Source of the DNA: Mycolicibacterium goodii
GTDB taxonomy: Bacteria > Actinomycetota > Actinomycetes > Mycobacteriales > Mycobacteriaceae
Reading direction: 5' to 3'
Length of the DNA stretch: 64,000 nucleotides
Assembly (NCBI RefSeq): GCF_001187505.1
Contig: NZ_CP012150.1
Coordinates: forward strand, 4,588,001-4,652,000
Shown here piece after piece: positions 9,097 through 17,247 of this stretch; position 1 is the stretch's first letter; each line of letters opens with the position of its first letter. The notes beneath the pieces were generated by a model. That model saw only the letters and a program-made list of their open reading frames with translations. It was not told where the DNA came from and did not search any database. The position numbers and the translations under genes are program-made.

Positions 9097-9948
9097 ATGA
9101 TGCCTATGGGCCTGACACGTGCCGAGCTGTTGACCGCGGTCGAACGATCACCGCAGGCTGCGGCCGCGCACGACCGGGCCGGATGGGTGGGATTGTTCGC
9201 TGACGGCGGACGCATCGAGGACCCCGTGGGTTCGCGGCCGCACCGGGGGCCCGCCGAGATCGCACAGTTCTACGACACGTTCATCGGGCCGCGCGACATC
9301 ACGTTCCACCGCGATGTCGACATCGTCGCCGGTGACACCGTGATCCGCGACCTCGAGCTCGAGGTCGCCATGGGCGCTGCCGATGGCGCCGCGGTGACGA
9401 TGCGGATCCCGGCCTACCTGCGCTACGCGCTGGAACCCGAGCTCGGCGATGGTCCCGACCGGGCCCGCATCACCGAACTACAGGCGTACTGGGAGTTGCC
9501 CGCGATGGTCCTGCAGTTCCTGCGCCACGGAACCCGCGCCGTCCCGGTGGGGTTGCAACTGGCCGGTGCCCTGCTGCGCAACCAGGGCCCGGTCGGCGCA
9601 GTGGGGTTCGCGGCCGGATTCCGCGGCGTGGGTGCGCGACCGCCCAGCCACAGCAGACGGCGGTTCACCGGGCTGCTCGACAATCTGTGCGCCGGTGACG
9701 AGGTGTCGGTGCGGCGCAAGCTCAGACGCGACGCCCGCGTGCTTTCGGGCGAGGCCACCCCGCTGGGCGCCTCGAAGTTGACCGCAATGACGGTCGGGGG
9801 TTGCTGGCGCAAGGTCATCGTGTCGGGCGCCAGCGCCGTCGCCGGTATCGACACGCGGTCCGGGCGCGCCGTGCTGATCGCCGAACTGACCCCGAACGGG
9901 ATCCGGCGGGTGCGGTACTTCACCGACGCCGCCGCGCGCCAGGGTTGA
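9097..9948 (+). CDS. SnoaL/ketosteroid isomerase-like fold protein
   Basis: 283 aa. The first 130 residues look like a nuclear transport factor 2 fold: an N-terminal helix, DRAGWVGLFADGGRIEDPVG, then GPAEIAQFYDTFIGP and strands ending ELQAYWELP. This matches SnoaL-like polyketide cyclases and ketosteroid isomerases. The second half has a hydrophobic, Gly/Ala-rich segment and may hold a second related unit around residues 185-275 (FTGLLDNLCAGDEVSVRR...). The start at 9097 has GGGAG eight bases upstream; in-frame ATGs at 9100 and 9106 are alternatives. Function unknown; a role with hydrophobic substrates is only a family-based guess. Confidence 0.8.
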   Translation: MMPMGLTRAELLTAVERSPQAAAAHDRAGWVGLFADGGRIEDPVGSRPHRGPAEIAQFYDTFIGPRDITFHRDVDIVAGDTVIRDLELEVAMGAADGAAVTMRIPAYLRYALEPELGDGPDRARITELQAYWELPAMVLQFLRHGTRAVPVGLQLAGALLRNQGPVGAVGFAAGFRGVGARPPSHSRRRFTGLLDNLCAGDEVSVRRKLRRDARVLSGEATPLGASKLTAMTVGGCWRKVIVSGASAVAGIDTRSGRAVLIAELTPNGIRRVRYFTDAAARQG

Positions 9949-10016
9949 GCCGGACCAGCGTGTCACCGGCCCGCCGGTACCGCGGCGGGTCCGCGACGTG
10001 AGACCGTAGTCAGACC

Positions 10017-10580
10017 ATGGCTGACCACGACTACATCACCTACGAGGAATTCGGGCGACGGTTTTTCGAGGTTGCGGTGTCCGAGGACCGCGTCGGCGAC
10101 GCGATCGGCGCGATCGCCGGCGACGAGTTCGAGATGGGACCCATCGCGCAGGGCCCGGGCAGGATCGCGAAGGTCACCGCGCGGGTCAAGATCCAGAAGC
10201 CCCGGGTGAGCCGCGAGGTCGGCGACACCATCACGTTCTCGATCCGGATCCCGCTGGAGATCGACATGGTCATCGATCTGCGGATCGACCGGCCGCAGTT
10301 CATGGTGTTCGGTGAGATCGCGCTGCGCGCGCACGCGCTCGCCGCCAGGCCGCTGCTGTTGATCCTGGACGTCAAGAAACCACGGCCTTCGGACATCTCG
10401 ATCCATGTCACGTCGAAGTCTCTGCGCGCCGAGGTGCTGCGCATCCTCGCCGGCGTGGACGCCGAGATCAAACGCTTCATCGCCGCCCATGTCGCGGGGG
10501 AGATCGACAGCCCCGAATCCGAGAAGGCCAAGGTCATCGACGTGGCGAAGGAACTCGACTCGGCCTGGACCGGCATCTGA
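10017..10580 (+). CDS. Conserved mycobacterial protein of unknown function
   Basis: 187 aa soluble protein, no signal peptide. It starts MADHDYITYEEFGRRFFEVA and alternates short strands (VTARVKIQKP, TITFSIRIPLEIDMVIDLRI) with helices at the C-terminus (RAEVLRILAGVDAEIKRFI). The central beta-rich part may bind a lipid or cofactor, but there is no diagnostic motif. No good ribosome site precedes ATG 10017. The next gene begins 36 bases downstream and has its own promoter-like hexamer, so the two may be independently expressed. Confidence 0.8.
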   Translation: MADHDYITYEEFGRRFFEVAVSEDRVGDAIGAIAGDEFEMGPIAQGPGRIAKVTARVKIQKPRVSREVGDTITFSIRIPLEIDMVIDLRIDRPQFMVFGEIALRAHALAARPLLLILDVKKPRPSDISIHVTSKSLRAEVLRILAGVDAEIKRFIAAHVAGEIDSPESEKAKVIDVAKELDSAWTGI

Positions 10581-10616
10581 GGCCGGCAGCGACGCTTCGG
10601 CCCGTACGATCCAAGG

Positions 10617-11060
10617 ATGCGCAGAAACCTCCAGGCCGTCGGTGTCGTCACGGCCGCGATGGCAGGCGTGATGGCGGCAACCGCCATCGGCGTCGCTCCG
10701 GCCCATGCCGACCCGGCCGACCCTGCGGTGCCGGGGATTCCCGTCGACCCCGCGGTCCCGGGCGCTCCCACCGACCAGGCCTTCGTCGATGCGCTCGGTC
10801 AGGCCGGGGTGAACGCGGTCGATCCGGCGCAGGCGGCCGCGATGGGTCAGGCGGTGTGCCCGATGCTCGCCGAACAGGGGCAGAGCGCCGCCGATGTCGC
10901 GTCCAACGTCGCCGACACCGGCGGTATGCCGCTGGGGCCCGCCACGATGTTCACCGGGATCGCGGTGTCGATGTTCTGCCCGGCGATGGTGGCCAAGCTC
11001 AGCCAGGGCGTGCCGCCGGACCTGCCGATGAACGTGCCGTGGCCGATGTTCGGCTTCTAA
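10617..11060 (+). CDS. Secreted DUF732-type protein
   Basis: 147 aa with a signal peptide (VGVVTAAMAGVMAATAIGVAPAHA, cleavage after AHA near residue 31), a short Pro/Asp/Val repeat (PADPAVPGIPVDPAVPGAP), then a small helical domain with DQAFVDALGQAGV. Two cysteines, in AVCPML and MFCPAM, mark the mycobacterial DUF732 family of small exported proteins. TACGAT at 10605-10610 is six bases before ATG 10617, so the mRNA is probably leaderless. The stop overlaps tail-to-tail with the SGNH esterase gene by four bases. Function of the family is unknown. Confidence 0.88.
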   Translation: MRRNLQAVGVVTAAMAGVMAATAIGVAPAHADPADPAVPGIPVDPAVPGAPTDQAFVDALGQAGVNAVDPAQAAAMGQAVCPMLAEQGQSAADVASNVADTGGMPLGPATMFTGIAVSMFCPAMVAKLSQGVPPDLPMNVPWPMFGF

Positions 11061-11827
11061 CAACTCACTTCGGCCAGCACCGGGCGCCGCGGCGTCCGTC
11101 CGTCGCCACCGGACCGGCCCCGCAGATGCCGCCACGCCCACGGCAGCAGCATGTTGCGGGTCCACAGCACCTGCGAGTGCGCGCGGGATCTGACCGACCC
11201 GGGTTCGGCGGACGCACTCGGCAGTGCCCAATCATGGTTGCTCCCAGGCAGATCCAGTGCTTCGGCCGCGGCGGCGGCGAACAACATGTGCCCGCGGGGT
11301 GAGCCGTGCACGCGGTCGGGACTCCACGTCTCGATCTCGTTCATCGACGGTGCGTTGTAGAGGTCGACCAGCCGGAAGCCGTGTCGCCGGGTCGCTTCCC
11401 GGATCGCGTCGTTGATCAGCAGCACTCGCCGGTTGAGCAGGCGACCGACCGGCAGGATCCGCACGATGTCGGGAAACGTCGTGGTGACCACCGTGGCGCC
11501 GGTCTGCGCGAGCGCGGCATAGATCCTGTCCAGGTCGCCGAGGGCGGCGCCGAACGACCGCCCCGGCCGGGTCACGTCGTTCATGCCGACGCAGATGGTG
11601 ACCAGATCGGGGCGCATCTGCAGGGCCGGCGGCAACTGTTCATCGAGCACATCGCGGATCCGCTTGCCGCGGATCGCCAGATTCGCGTACGCCAGCCCCG
11701 GGTGCAGCCCGTCGAGTTCGGCGGCGAGCCGGTCGGCGAATCCCCTCAGCCCAACCGTGTCGTCGCCGTCCCAGAGGCCCTCGGTCTGGCTGTCGCCCAG
11801 TGCGACATAGCGGGTGAAAGGTGCCAC
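11057..11827 (-). CDS. SGNH/GDSL-family esterase or lipase
   Basis: 256 aa with the block I motif YVALGDSQTEG (nucleophile Ser near residue 13), block III in CVGMNDVTRPG, and the terminal Asp-His pair in PDRVHGSPRGHMLFA. These are the SGNH hydrolase catalytic residues. GTG 11827 is preferred because the protein then starts right before block I; the longer reading from 11869 begins at the transcription terminator of the upstream gene. TAGAGT at 11836-11841 (minus strand) lies eight bases before the GTG and may be its -10. No signal peptide, so probably cytosolic. Substrate unknown. The gene is convergent with the DUF732 gene. Confidence 0.88.
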   Translation of the reverse strand: MAPFTRYVALGDSQTEGLWDGDDTVGLRGFADRLAAELDGLHPGLAYANLAIRGKRIRDVLDEQLPPALQMRPDLVTICVGMNDVTRPGRSFGAALGDLDRIYAALAQTGATVVTTTFPDIVRILPVGRLLNRRVLLINDAIREATRRHGFRLVDLYNAPSMNEIETWSPDRVHGSPRGHMLFAAAAAEALDLPGSNHDWALPSASAEPGSVRSRAHSQVLWTRNMLLPWAWRHLRGRSGGDGRTPRRPVLAEVSC

Positions 11828-11870
11828 GCTGCAGAACTCTATCGCCGACACCGATTCCGGCGAAGACACG

Positions 11871-11897
11871 AAAAAGGGGCACCCAAAAGGGTGCCCC
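11871..11897 (-). terminator. Rho-independent terminator of the 12229-11924 gene
   Basis: On the minus strand GGGGCACCC, loop TTTT, GGGTGCCCC forms a perfect 9-bp stem (11876-11897) followed by TTTTT (11875-11871). It lies 27 bases after the stop of the small secreted protein gene. This is one of only two classic U-tailed terminators I found in the window. Confidence 0.9.
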
Positions 11898-11923
11898 TGG
11901 TGACGTTTTCGCCGTGACGCCGG

Positions 11924-12229
11924 TTACTTCACGTCGACGTAGACCGTCTTGTTGGTGACGGTGGTCTGCAGGGCGTCGCGGCCACCCGGAGCCGAAGAGT
12001 CGGTCCGGCTGAAGGTCTGGCCGGGCCGGACCGAGACGACGGTGGCCTCGCTCAGTGGAGTGGTCCCCACGCGGTTGACCACCACGGTGTAACCCTCCGA
12101 CTGCAGTTCGTTGATCGTGTCCTGTGCGCTGACGGGTCCCGAGGGTGCGGCGGCGGCCGTACCGGCCAGGCCGATCACCGCGGCGGTGACGCCACCGGCG
12201 AGCGCTGCGGCAAACCCGAGCTTCTTCAT
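11924..12229 (-). CDS. Small exported protein, possible PASTA-like fold
   Basis: 101 aa. Start ATG 12229 follows AGGAGA; the frame extends to 12259 but the longer N-terminus (KEQRRRRR) has no ribosome site. The signal peptide MKKLGFAAALAGGVTAAVIG is cut after AAA near residue 29. The mature domain of about 70 residues (AQDTINELQSEGYTVVVNRVG ... TVSVRPG-type strands ... TVTNKTVYVDVK) has the helix-then-strands pattern of PASTA-like modules. It resembles the 136-aa protein at 16735-17145. A strong terminator follows. Function unknown. Confidence 0.86.
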   Translation of the reverse strand: MKKLGFAAALAGGVTAAVIGLAGTAAAAPSGPVSAQDTINELQSEGYTVVVNRVGTTPLSEATVVSVRPGQTFSRTDSSAPGGRDALQTTVTNKTVYVDVK

Positions 12230-12477
12230 TCGTCTTCTCCTACGTTGTTCTTTTGTCATTGCGCCGAGCGCGCATGCCAGCTGATGCGACGTTCATCGGC
12301 GCAACATCTGTTGTCCTCTTTTGTGTTACGTCCGGTTAAACTCCCAGCTCAGGGTTTTCATTCCCGTTGCGTATAAGGCTTGTGGTGAGATCGCGCGTTT
12401 GGCAATGCCTGTCAGATGGGCCACATTCCACGGCGCCCCAACCGATTTCGGTGATGCCTGCCATACCCCTTGCAGCA

Positions 12478-12517
12478 AAGTGACTGCCGTCACTTCGACG
12501 GCGTGGTGTCGTAACGT
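12478..12517 (+). promoter_or_regulatory. Palindrome and -10 hexamer of the Nudix gene
   Basis: AAGTGAC-TGCC-GTCACTT (12478-12495) is a perfect 7-bp inverted repeat. It lies where the -35 region would be relative to TAACGT at 12512-12517, which is six bases before ATG 12524. The layout suggests a leaderless promoter with an operator over the -35 region. The rest of the 294-base gap back to 12230 shows no gene. Confidence 0.5.
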
Positions 12518-12523
12518 GACCGC

Positions 12524-13024
12524 ATGCCGAAACTCAGTGCCGGAGTGCTGCTCTACCGCATCGTCGACGGGATCGTCGAAGTGCTGATCGTCCATCCGGG
12601 CGGGCCGTTCTGGGCCCGCCGCGACGACGGGGCATGGTCGGTGCCGAAAGGCGAATACACCGACGACGAAGATCCGTGGGCGGCAGCGCGGCGCGAGTTC
12701 AGCGAGGAACTCGGGGCGCCGCCACCGGACGGTCCGCGCATCGACCTCACCCCGGTGCGTCAGTCCGGCGGCAAGGTGGTCACCGTGTTCGCGGTGCGCG
12801 GCGACCTGGACGCAACCGCGGCGCGCAGCAACACTTTCACCATGGAGTGGCCGAAGGGGTCGGGCACGCTCAAGGAGTTTCCCGAAATCGACCGTGCGGC
12901 ATGGTTTCCGGTGGCGGAGGCCCGGCACAAGCTGCTCACCGGTCAGCGGCCGCTGCTCGACGAGTTGATGGCCGCACCCGATCTGGCCGACTGCCGCGAC
13001 GGGGGCGACGCGGCCCCGGCGTAG
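12524..13024 (+). CDS. Nudix hydrolase
   Basis: 166 aa. The Nudix box, residues about 43-65, fits the consensus exactly: G, five residues, E, seven residues, then REFSEELGA. It therefore binds Mg and cleaves a nucleoside diphosphate linked to another group. KTLKEF-like and ARSNTFTMEWPKGSG segments resemble actinobacterial NTP pyrophosphohydrolases of the MutT-like class, but the substrate is not deducible. ATG 12524 is probably also the transcription start (TAACGT six bases upstream). It is divergent from the small exported protein gene and convergent with the kinase gene (nine bases between stops). Confidence 0.92.
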   Translation: MPKLSAGVLLYRIVDGIVEVLIVHPGGPFWARRDDGAWSVPKGEYTDDEDPWAAARREFSEELGAPPPDGPRIDLTPVRQSGGKVVTVFAVRGDLDATAARSNTFTMEWPKGSGTLKEFPEIDRAAWFPVAEARHKLLTGQRPLLDELMAAPDLADCRDGGDAAPA

Positions 13025-13033
13025 GGCGGGCGG

Positions 13034-14527
13034 TCAGGGAAAACCGTTGCTGCGCCGGATGGACTCGCGGCACTCGCGGCGGGTCATCCCGGTCTGCTGC
13101 ATGCACACCCGCACCGGGGACTCCTCGGCGAACGGCAGGGGTTCGTCGGTCGCGGCGGGTGTGACCGTCGGGCTCGGGATGGTGCCCTGCGTGAGCGACC
13201 AGATCGACGCGCCCGTGGTCGACAGCGTCGAGCAATACGCCGTCGAACCGTTCGCGGTGGTCGCCGTGGCACCCACAGGCGAGCACGACGCGCCGATCAC
13301 GGCGGTCTGCGTCGCGGCGGCACCGGTGGCGGTGACGGCGGTTGTGGTTGTGGGAGTTGCCGTGTCGACCGTGGTGGTGTCCGTCGCGGTGTCGGTCACG
13401 GTGACCGTATCGGTCACCTCCGTCGACGGCGGTGGGGCCGCGGAGGAAACCGGCGTCGTGGTGTGGGTGGTGGTCGCCGCCGACACCACGGGACGTTCGT
13501 CGTCGGCGCGCCGGAACTCCACAGTCGCAACGACGATCGCGGCCACCAGGAGCACGCCGAGGACCGCGGCGATCACCGCGGCTGTCTTCGGCCGGGAAGG
13601 CTTCTTGTGCGACGACCGCTTGTGCGAAACGGGGCCCGTGACCACCGGGGCCAGCCGGGTGGCGTCGGGATCGTCTGCGCCGGCGACCTCGTCCAGGCGA
13701 TGACGCAGCGCCCGCGCGAAATCGGCGCACCGGACATACCGGTCCTTGGGGTCCTTGGCCAGCGCCTTGGCGAACACCGGATCGAGTGTGGCGAGATCGG
13801 GCCGGTGGCTGCCCACCGCGGGAGGCGCGGCCGACAGGTGCTGGCTGATCACCACCGCCGGGTTGGAGTGTTCGAACGGCGTGCGGCCCGTCAGCAGTTG
13901 GTAGGCGGTCGCGGCGAGCGCGTACTGGTCGGCCCGGCCGTCGAGGTCGTGTCCCAGCAGTTGCTCGGGCGCGGCGTACGTCACCGTGCCGACTGTCATG
14001 TTGGTCGCGGTCAGACCGCTGGCCTCGCTGGCGTAGCGCGCGATGCCGAAGTCGGCCAACATGATCCGCTGATCGTCGGTACCGGGATGCCCGAGCAGGA
14101 TGTTGGCCGGTTTGACGTCGCGGTGCAGCAGGTCCCGCTGGTGGGCGTAGTCGAGCGCGTTGGCCACGGCCGTGACGATCTCGCACACCTGGTGCGGGGG
14201 CATGCCGCCACTGAACTGCTCTTTGAGAAGCCTGGCCGCATCGGTGCCGTCGACGTAGTCCATCGCGATCCACAATTGCCCGTCGTGCTCGCCGCGGTCG
14301 TGGATCTCGACGATGTGCGGGTGCCACAGCGCGGCGGCGATGTCGGCCTCGCGGTTGAAGCGTTCGCGGTACTCGGAGTCGGCGGAGATCGCCGCAGGCA
14401 GCACCTTGAGCGCATCCTGCCGGGGCAGCCGGGGGTGCGCGGCGAGGTACACCTCGCCCATACCCCCGGACCCGAGCGGACGGATGATGGTGTAGCCCGC
14501 GAATGTCTCACCAGCGGCCAATGGCAT
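13034..14527 (-). CDS. Receptor-type Ser/Thr protein kinase (PknF/PknE-like)
   Basis: 497 aa. The kinase domain covers residues 12-275: Gly loop [12 protein letters not shown], Lys41 (DALKVLP), catalytic [11 protein letters not shown] (Asp137), DFGIA (Asp159) and APEQ. It is an RD kinase with Thr-rich activation loop. A basic juxtamembrane stretch leads to one helix at about 315-338. The outside part is a long Thr/Ser-rich low-complexity stalk, then a small domain with cysteines in GASCSP, AYCSTL, RVCMQQ and RRECRES. ATG 14527 is chosen: TACCAT lies seven bases upstream, indicating a leaderless mRNA; the frame to 14599 would overlap the reductase gene. Confidence 0.95.
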   Translation of the reverse strand: MPLAAGETFAGYTIIRPLGSGGMGEVYLAAHPRLPRQDALKVLPAAISADSEYRERFNREADIAAALWHPHIVEIHDRGEHDGQLWIAMDYVDGTDAARLLKEQFSGGMPPHQVCEIVTAVANALDYAHQRDLLHRDVKPANILLGHPGTDDQRIMLADFGIARYASEASGLTATNMTVGTVTYAAPEQLLGHDLDGRADQYALAATAYQLLTGRTPFEHSNPAVVISQHLSAAPPAVGSHRPDLATLDPVFAKALAKDPKDRYVRCADFARALRHRLDEVAGADDPDATRLAPVVTGPVSHKRSSHKKPSRPKTAAVIAAVLGVLLVAAIVVATVEFRRADDERPVVSAATTTHTTTPVSSAAPPPSTEVTDTVTVTDTATDTTTVDTATPTTTTAVTATGAAATQTAVIGASCSPVGATATTANGSTAYCSTLSTTGASIWSLTQGTIPSPTVTPAATDEPLPFAEESPVRVCMQQTGMTRRECRESIRRSNGFP

Positions 14528-14550
14528 GGGCCGAATGGTACCGCCGCAGA

Positions 14551-15669
14551 TCAGAGTTCGAGAGTCAGTGCCTGACCGTTTCCGGCACGTGAGACGCACG
14601 TGAGCAGGTATCCCGCGGCACGTTCGGGGTCGGTGAGCAGGGTGTCCCGGTGCTGCACATCGCCGTCACCCTCACGTGGGACCACACGGACCCGGCAGGT
14701 TCCGCAGAACCCCTGCTGGCACGAGTACGGCGCGGGCACCCCGGCCCGGTTCAGCGCCGCGAGCAGCGTCTCGTCGGCGCCGACGGACACCGTCTCGCCC
14801 GTCGACGCGATCGTGACCGAGAACTCGGTGCCGTCGACCACAGGCGGTGCCGCGAACCGCTCGAAATGCAGTTCGACGTCGTCGCGGCCGACGAGTGCCG
14901 ACCGGGTCGTGGTCAACATCGGAGCCGGTCCGCACGCGTAGACGGTGGTGCCCGCCGGGCATGGGCCGAGCAGGTCCGCGGCGGTGGGCAGTCCGTGGCG
15001 ATCGTCGGTGCGGATCTGGATGCGGTCGCCGTAACGCTCGAGCTCTTCGAGGAACGGCAGGCTGTCGAGGTGTCGTCCGCAGTAGATCATCGACCAGTCG
15101 ACACCGAGACGTTGCGCGAGGTCGAGCATCGGGAGTATCGGCGTGATACCGATACCGCCCGCGATGAAACGGAAACGCTGCGCGGGCGACCCGTAGCCGG
15201 GGACGGTGAGCGGGAACGCGTTGCGCGGGCCGTGCGTGGCGAGCCGGGATCCGACGTGCACGCTGTCGTGGATTTCGACCGATCCGCCACCGCCATCGGG
15301 GATGCGCCGCACCGCGATCCGGTAGGTGCCCGCGTCGGGATCGCCGCACAGCGAGTACTGCCGGATCCGGCCGCTCGCCAGATGCACGTCGATGTGCGAC
15401 CCCGGATACCAGCGCGGCAGCGCGCGGCCGTCGGCGGCCGCGAGCGTCAGTGCGATGACGTCCTGATCGTGCGCGACGACCTGGCGATCCACGACCCGCA
15501 ACCCGATCGTGCGATCGGTGGCCGGCGGCGGGGACGGCCTGCGGATGTGGCGCGTCACGCCCCACATGGTCTTGAGGGCGACCTGCGCCATCAGGAGCAT
15601 CGGGTCGTGCCGGAACCGCCCGTTGGCGCTCGGCGGCAACTGCCGGTACCGCGACAGCATCGCGGTCAC
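14551..15669 (-). CDS. Flavin/2Fe-2S oxidoreductase (ferredoxin reductase) of a di-iron enzyme system
   Basis: 372 aa. Order: N-terminal helix region, FAD-binding barrel ([11 protein letters not shown]), NAD(P)-binding domain ([25 protein letters not shown]), and a C-terminal plant-type 2Fe-2S ferredoxin domain with CQQGFCGTC and a fourth cysteine in LLTCVSR. It passes electrons from NAD(P)H to an oxygenase. The start GTG 15669 overlaps the previous stop as GTGA, coupling it to the di-iron hydrolase-like gene, its probable electron acceptor. The frame runs upstream to 16635, but that part is antisense-like to the neighbour. ATG 15660 is an alternative start. Confidence 0.92.
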   Translation of the reverse strand: MTAMLSRYRQLPPSANGRFRHDPMLLMAQVALKTMWGVTRHIRRPSPPPATDRTIGLRVVDRQVVAHDQDVIALTLAAADGRALPRWYPGSHIDVHLASGRIRQYSLCGDPDAGTYRIAVRRIPDGGGGSVEIHDSVHVGSRLATHGPRNAFPLTVPGYGSPAQRFRFIAGGIGITPILPMLDLAQRLGVDWSMIYCGRHLDSLPFLEELERYGDRIQIRTDDRHGLPTAADLLGPCPAGTTVYACGPAPMLTTTRSALVGRDDVELHFERFAAPPVVDGTEFSVTIASTGETVSVGADETLLAALNRAGVPAPYSCQQGFCGTCRVRVVPREGDGDVQHRDTLLTDPERAAGYLLTCVSRAGNGQALTLEL

Positions 15670-16565
15670 AGGTGCGCCGCCCGGGCAGCGGGGGAGGTGG
15701 CCAGATACGCGACGGCCTGTGCCGTCGAACCCATCTCCTCGGGAGTGAACGACGGGCGGCAGTACGCGAGTGTGTTGGTGCCGAACATCGTCGAGAACTT
15801 GGGCAGCAGACCGAGTTTCGAGTCCCGCATGCGCAACCGGTGCATCTTCCACCACCCGATGTCGAGCGTGGGGTCCTTCCTGATCATCGCCCACGTACCG
15901 CGTTGGAAGAACATGTACACCGCGGTCGCCGCGATGGTCATGGCCCGCACACGGCTGAAGTAGCTGTCCTGGAAGTAGACCGCGACATCGTGGGCCACGC
16001 TGCGATGCTCGACCTCCTCGGCGCCGTGCCAGCGGAAGAGATCGGTCAGGGTCGGGTCGGCGCCGTGGTCGTCCCACGTGCAGTTGAGCACGAAGTCGCC
16101 GAGCACCGCGGTGTAGTGCTCGATCGCCGCGATCAGCCACAGCCGGTCGCACAGGTCGTTGAGCCGCACGCGTGGGTCGTCGGTGGGCTTGGGTGCGAGC
16201 ATCCTGTTGAACATGTGGTCGACGAGTTCGAGGATCGGCCGGTAGTGCACGTCGTGCGCGGTGAGGAACTCCTCCAGCACCTTGTCGTGGGTCTCGGCGT
16301 GGGTGGCCTCCTGGCCGATGAAGCCGCGCATGTCGTCGGCGAGTTTCGGGTCCTTCACGTAGGGCAGCGCCTCGTTGAACGTCGCGACGAACCAGTGCTC
16401 GGCCACCGGGAGCACCACGTTGAACAGGTTGACCATGGTCGAGGCCACGGGGTGTCCGGGGATCCAGTGCAGTGGGATACCGCTGACATCGAAATGCACC
16501 TTGCGGGCCTGGATCTGCACAGGTCCGGGGTCGATCTCGTGGTCGAACCGCAGTGGACGCAACAT
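15666..16565 (-). CDS. PF10118-type metal-dependent hydrolase / di-iron-like protein
   Basis: 299 aa starting at ATG 16565 behind GGGAGG. The helical protein has repeated acidic/His motifs that could ligate two metals: GQEATHAETH, IAAIEHYTAVLGD and GAEEVEHRSVAHD. This spacing is that of the predicted metal-dependent hydrolase family PF10118, which looks like a ferritin-type di-iron fold. The immediate partner is a flavin/2Fe-2S reductase, which suggests oxygen chemistry rather than hydrolysis; that is inference. An IRKDPTLDIGWWKM segment near the C-terminus is amphipathic and may touch membranes. Substrate unknown. Confidence 0.86.
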   Translation of the reverse strand: MLRPLRFDHEIDPGPVQIQARKVHFDVSGIPLHWIPGHPVASTMVNLFNVVLPVAEHWFVATFNEALPYVKDPKLADDMRGFIGQEATHAETHDKVLEEFLTAHDVHYRPILELVDHMFNRMLAPKPTDDPRVRLNDLCDRLWLIAAIEHYTAVLGDFVLNCTWDDHGADPTLTDLFRWHGAEEVEHRSVAHDVAVYFQDSYFSRVRAMTIAATAVYMFFQRGTWAMIRKDPTLDIGWWKMHRLRMRDSKLGLLPKFSTMFGTNTLAYCRPSFTPEEMGSTAQAVAYLATSPAARAAHL

Positions 16566-16670
16566 GTCGGGCCTCCCTGGAGTTGAGTGGTCTGCCCAGC
16601 AGTGTACAAAGTACGTGGGAACGCCGGTACCGCATGTTTGCGTCATGCCTGCGCGACGCGCGTGTCGCGC

Positions 16671-16715
16671 AGGAAAAAGAGTGAGCCCGAGATCCGGTGC
16701 GGATCGCGGGCTCAC
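16671..16715 (-). terminator. Rho-independent terminator after the 17145-16735 gene
   Basis: On the minus strand GTGAGCCCG ... CGGGCTCAC (outer stem 16715-16707 with 16689-16681) encloses an inner GATCCG/CGGATC pairing. It is followed by TCTTTTT at 16680-16673. It sits 20 bases after the TAA stop. Confidence 0.88.
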
Positions 16716-16734
16716 CAGGTAGATCAGGGGGGCG

Positions 16735-17145
16735 TTACGCGGGCGGTGGGGTGCCTGCGCCAGGGGCGCCTGCGATCGGCACGACCGGGGTGGGGGTCAC
16801 GGTGGTGACGCCGTTGCTGCCCACGCGCGGGCCGCCGGAGACCGCGGTGTCCTGTGCCTGCTGTGCGGCCGCCTCGGTGCAGTCCAGCATCAGGATCATC
16901 TTGCCGCTGGAGTTCATCTTCTGGGAGTCCACCAGGCACTCGGCCTGCGGCAGGGCGCTTCCGCGCGATCCGCCGAACGTGGCCTTGATGCCCTGGCTCT
17001 TGAGGATCTGCAACGCCTTCATGTACGGCTCGCCGACCACGTTGATCGAGGTCGAGGTCGGTTGCGAGGTGGCGACCCCCGTGCCGAGCAGGGCCACCGA
17101 GCCCGCAGCGACCAGTCCGCCGCCGAGTACAACAAGCTTCTTCAC
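16735..17145 (-). CDS. Small exported protein with PASTA-like domain and Pro-rich tail
   Basis: 136 aa, GTG start at 17145 behind GGAGA. The signal sequence MKKLVVLGGGLVAAGSVALL is followed by a domain with GEPYMKALQILKSQGIKATFG and two cysteines (AECLVD, LDCTEA) that can pair. The tail TVTPTPVVPIAGAPGAGTPPPA is Pro-rich and probably disordered. The helix-loop-strand start of the domain resembles PASTA or related cell-wall modules, as in the 101-aa protein at 11924-12229. It ends at a strong terminator. Function unknown; likely periplasmic or cell-wall associated. Confidence 0.86.
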   Translation of the reverse strand: MKKLVVLGGGLVAAGSVALLGTGVATSQPTSTSINVVGEPYMKALQILKSQGIKATFGGSRGSALPQAECLVDSQKMNSSGKMILMLDCTEAAAQQAQDTAVSGGPRVGSNGVTTVTPTPVVPIAGAPGAGTPPPA

Positions 17146-17247
17146 GTGATCTCCGTCAGTCGGTTGCGGTTGCGAACATATCGCAGCTGTGACGAATGTG
17201 AAACCGCTGCGGAGGCCCGCGGCGTTACACCCGCGGCCGCCTTTGCG

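Noticed and set aside
15670..16635. N-terminal extension of the reductase to 694 residues
   Set aside because: The added residues are an out-of-frame reading of the di-iron hydrolase-like gene; the reductase starts at GTG 15669 with a GTGA junction.
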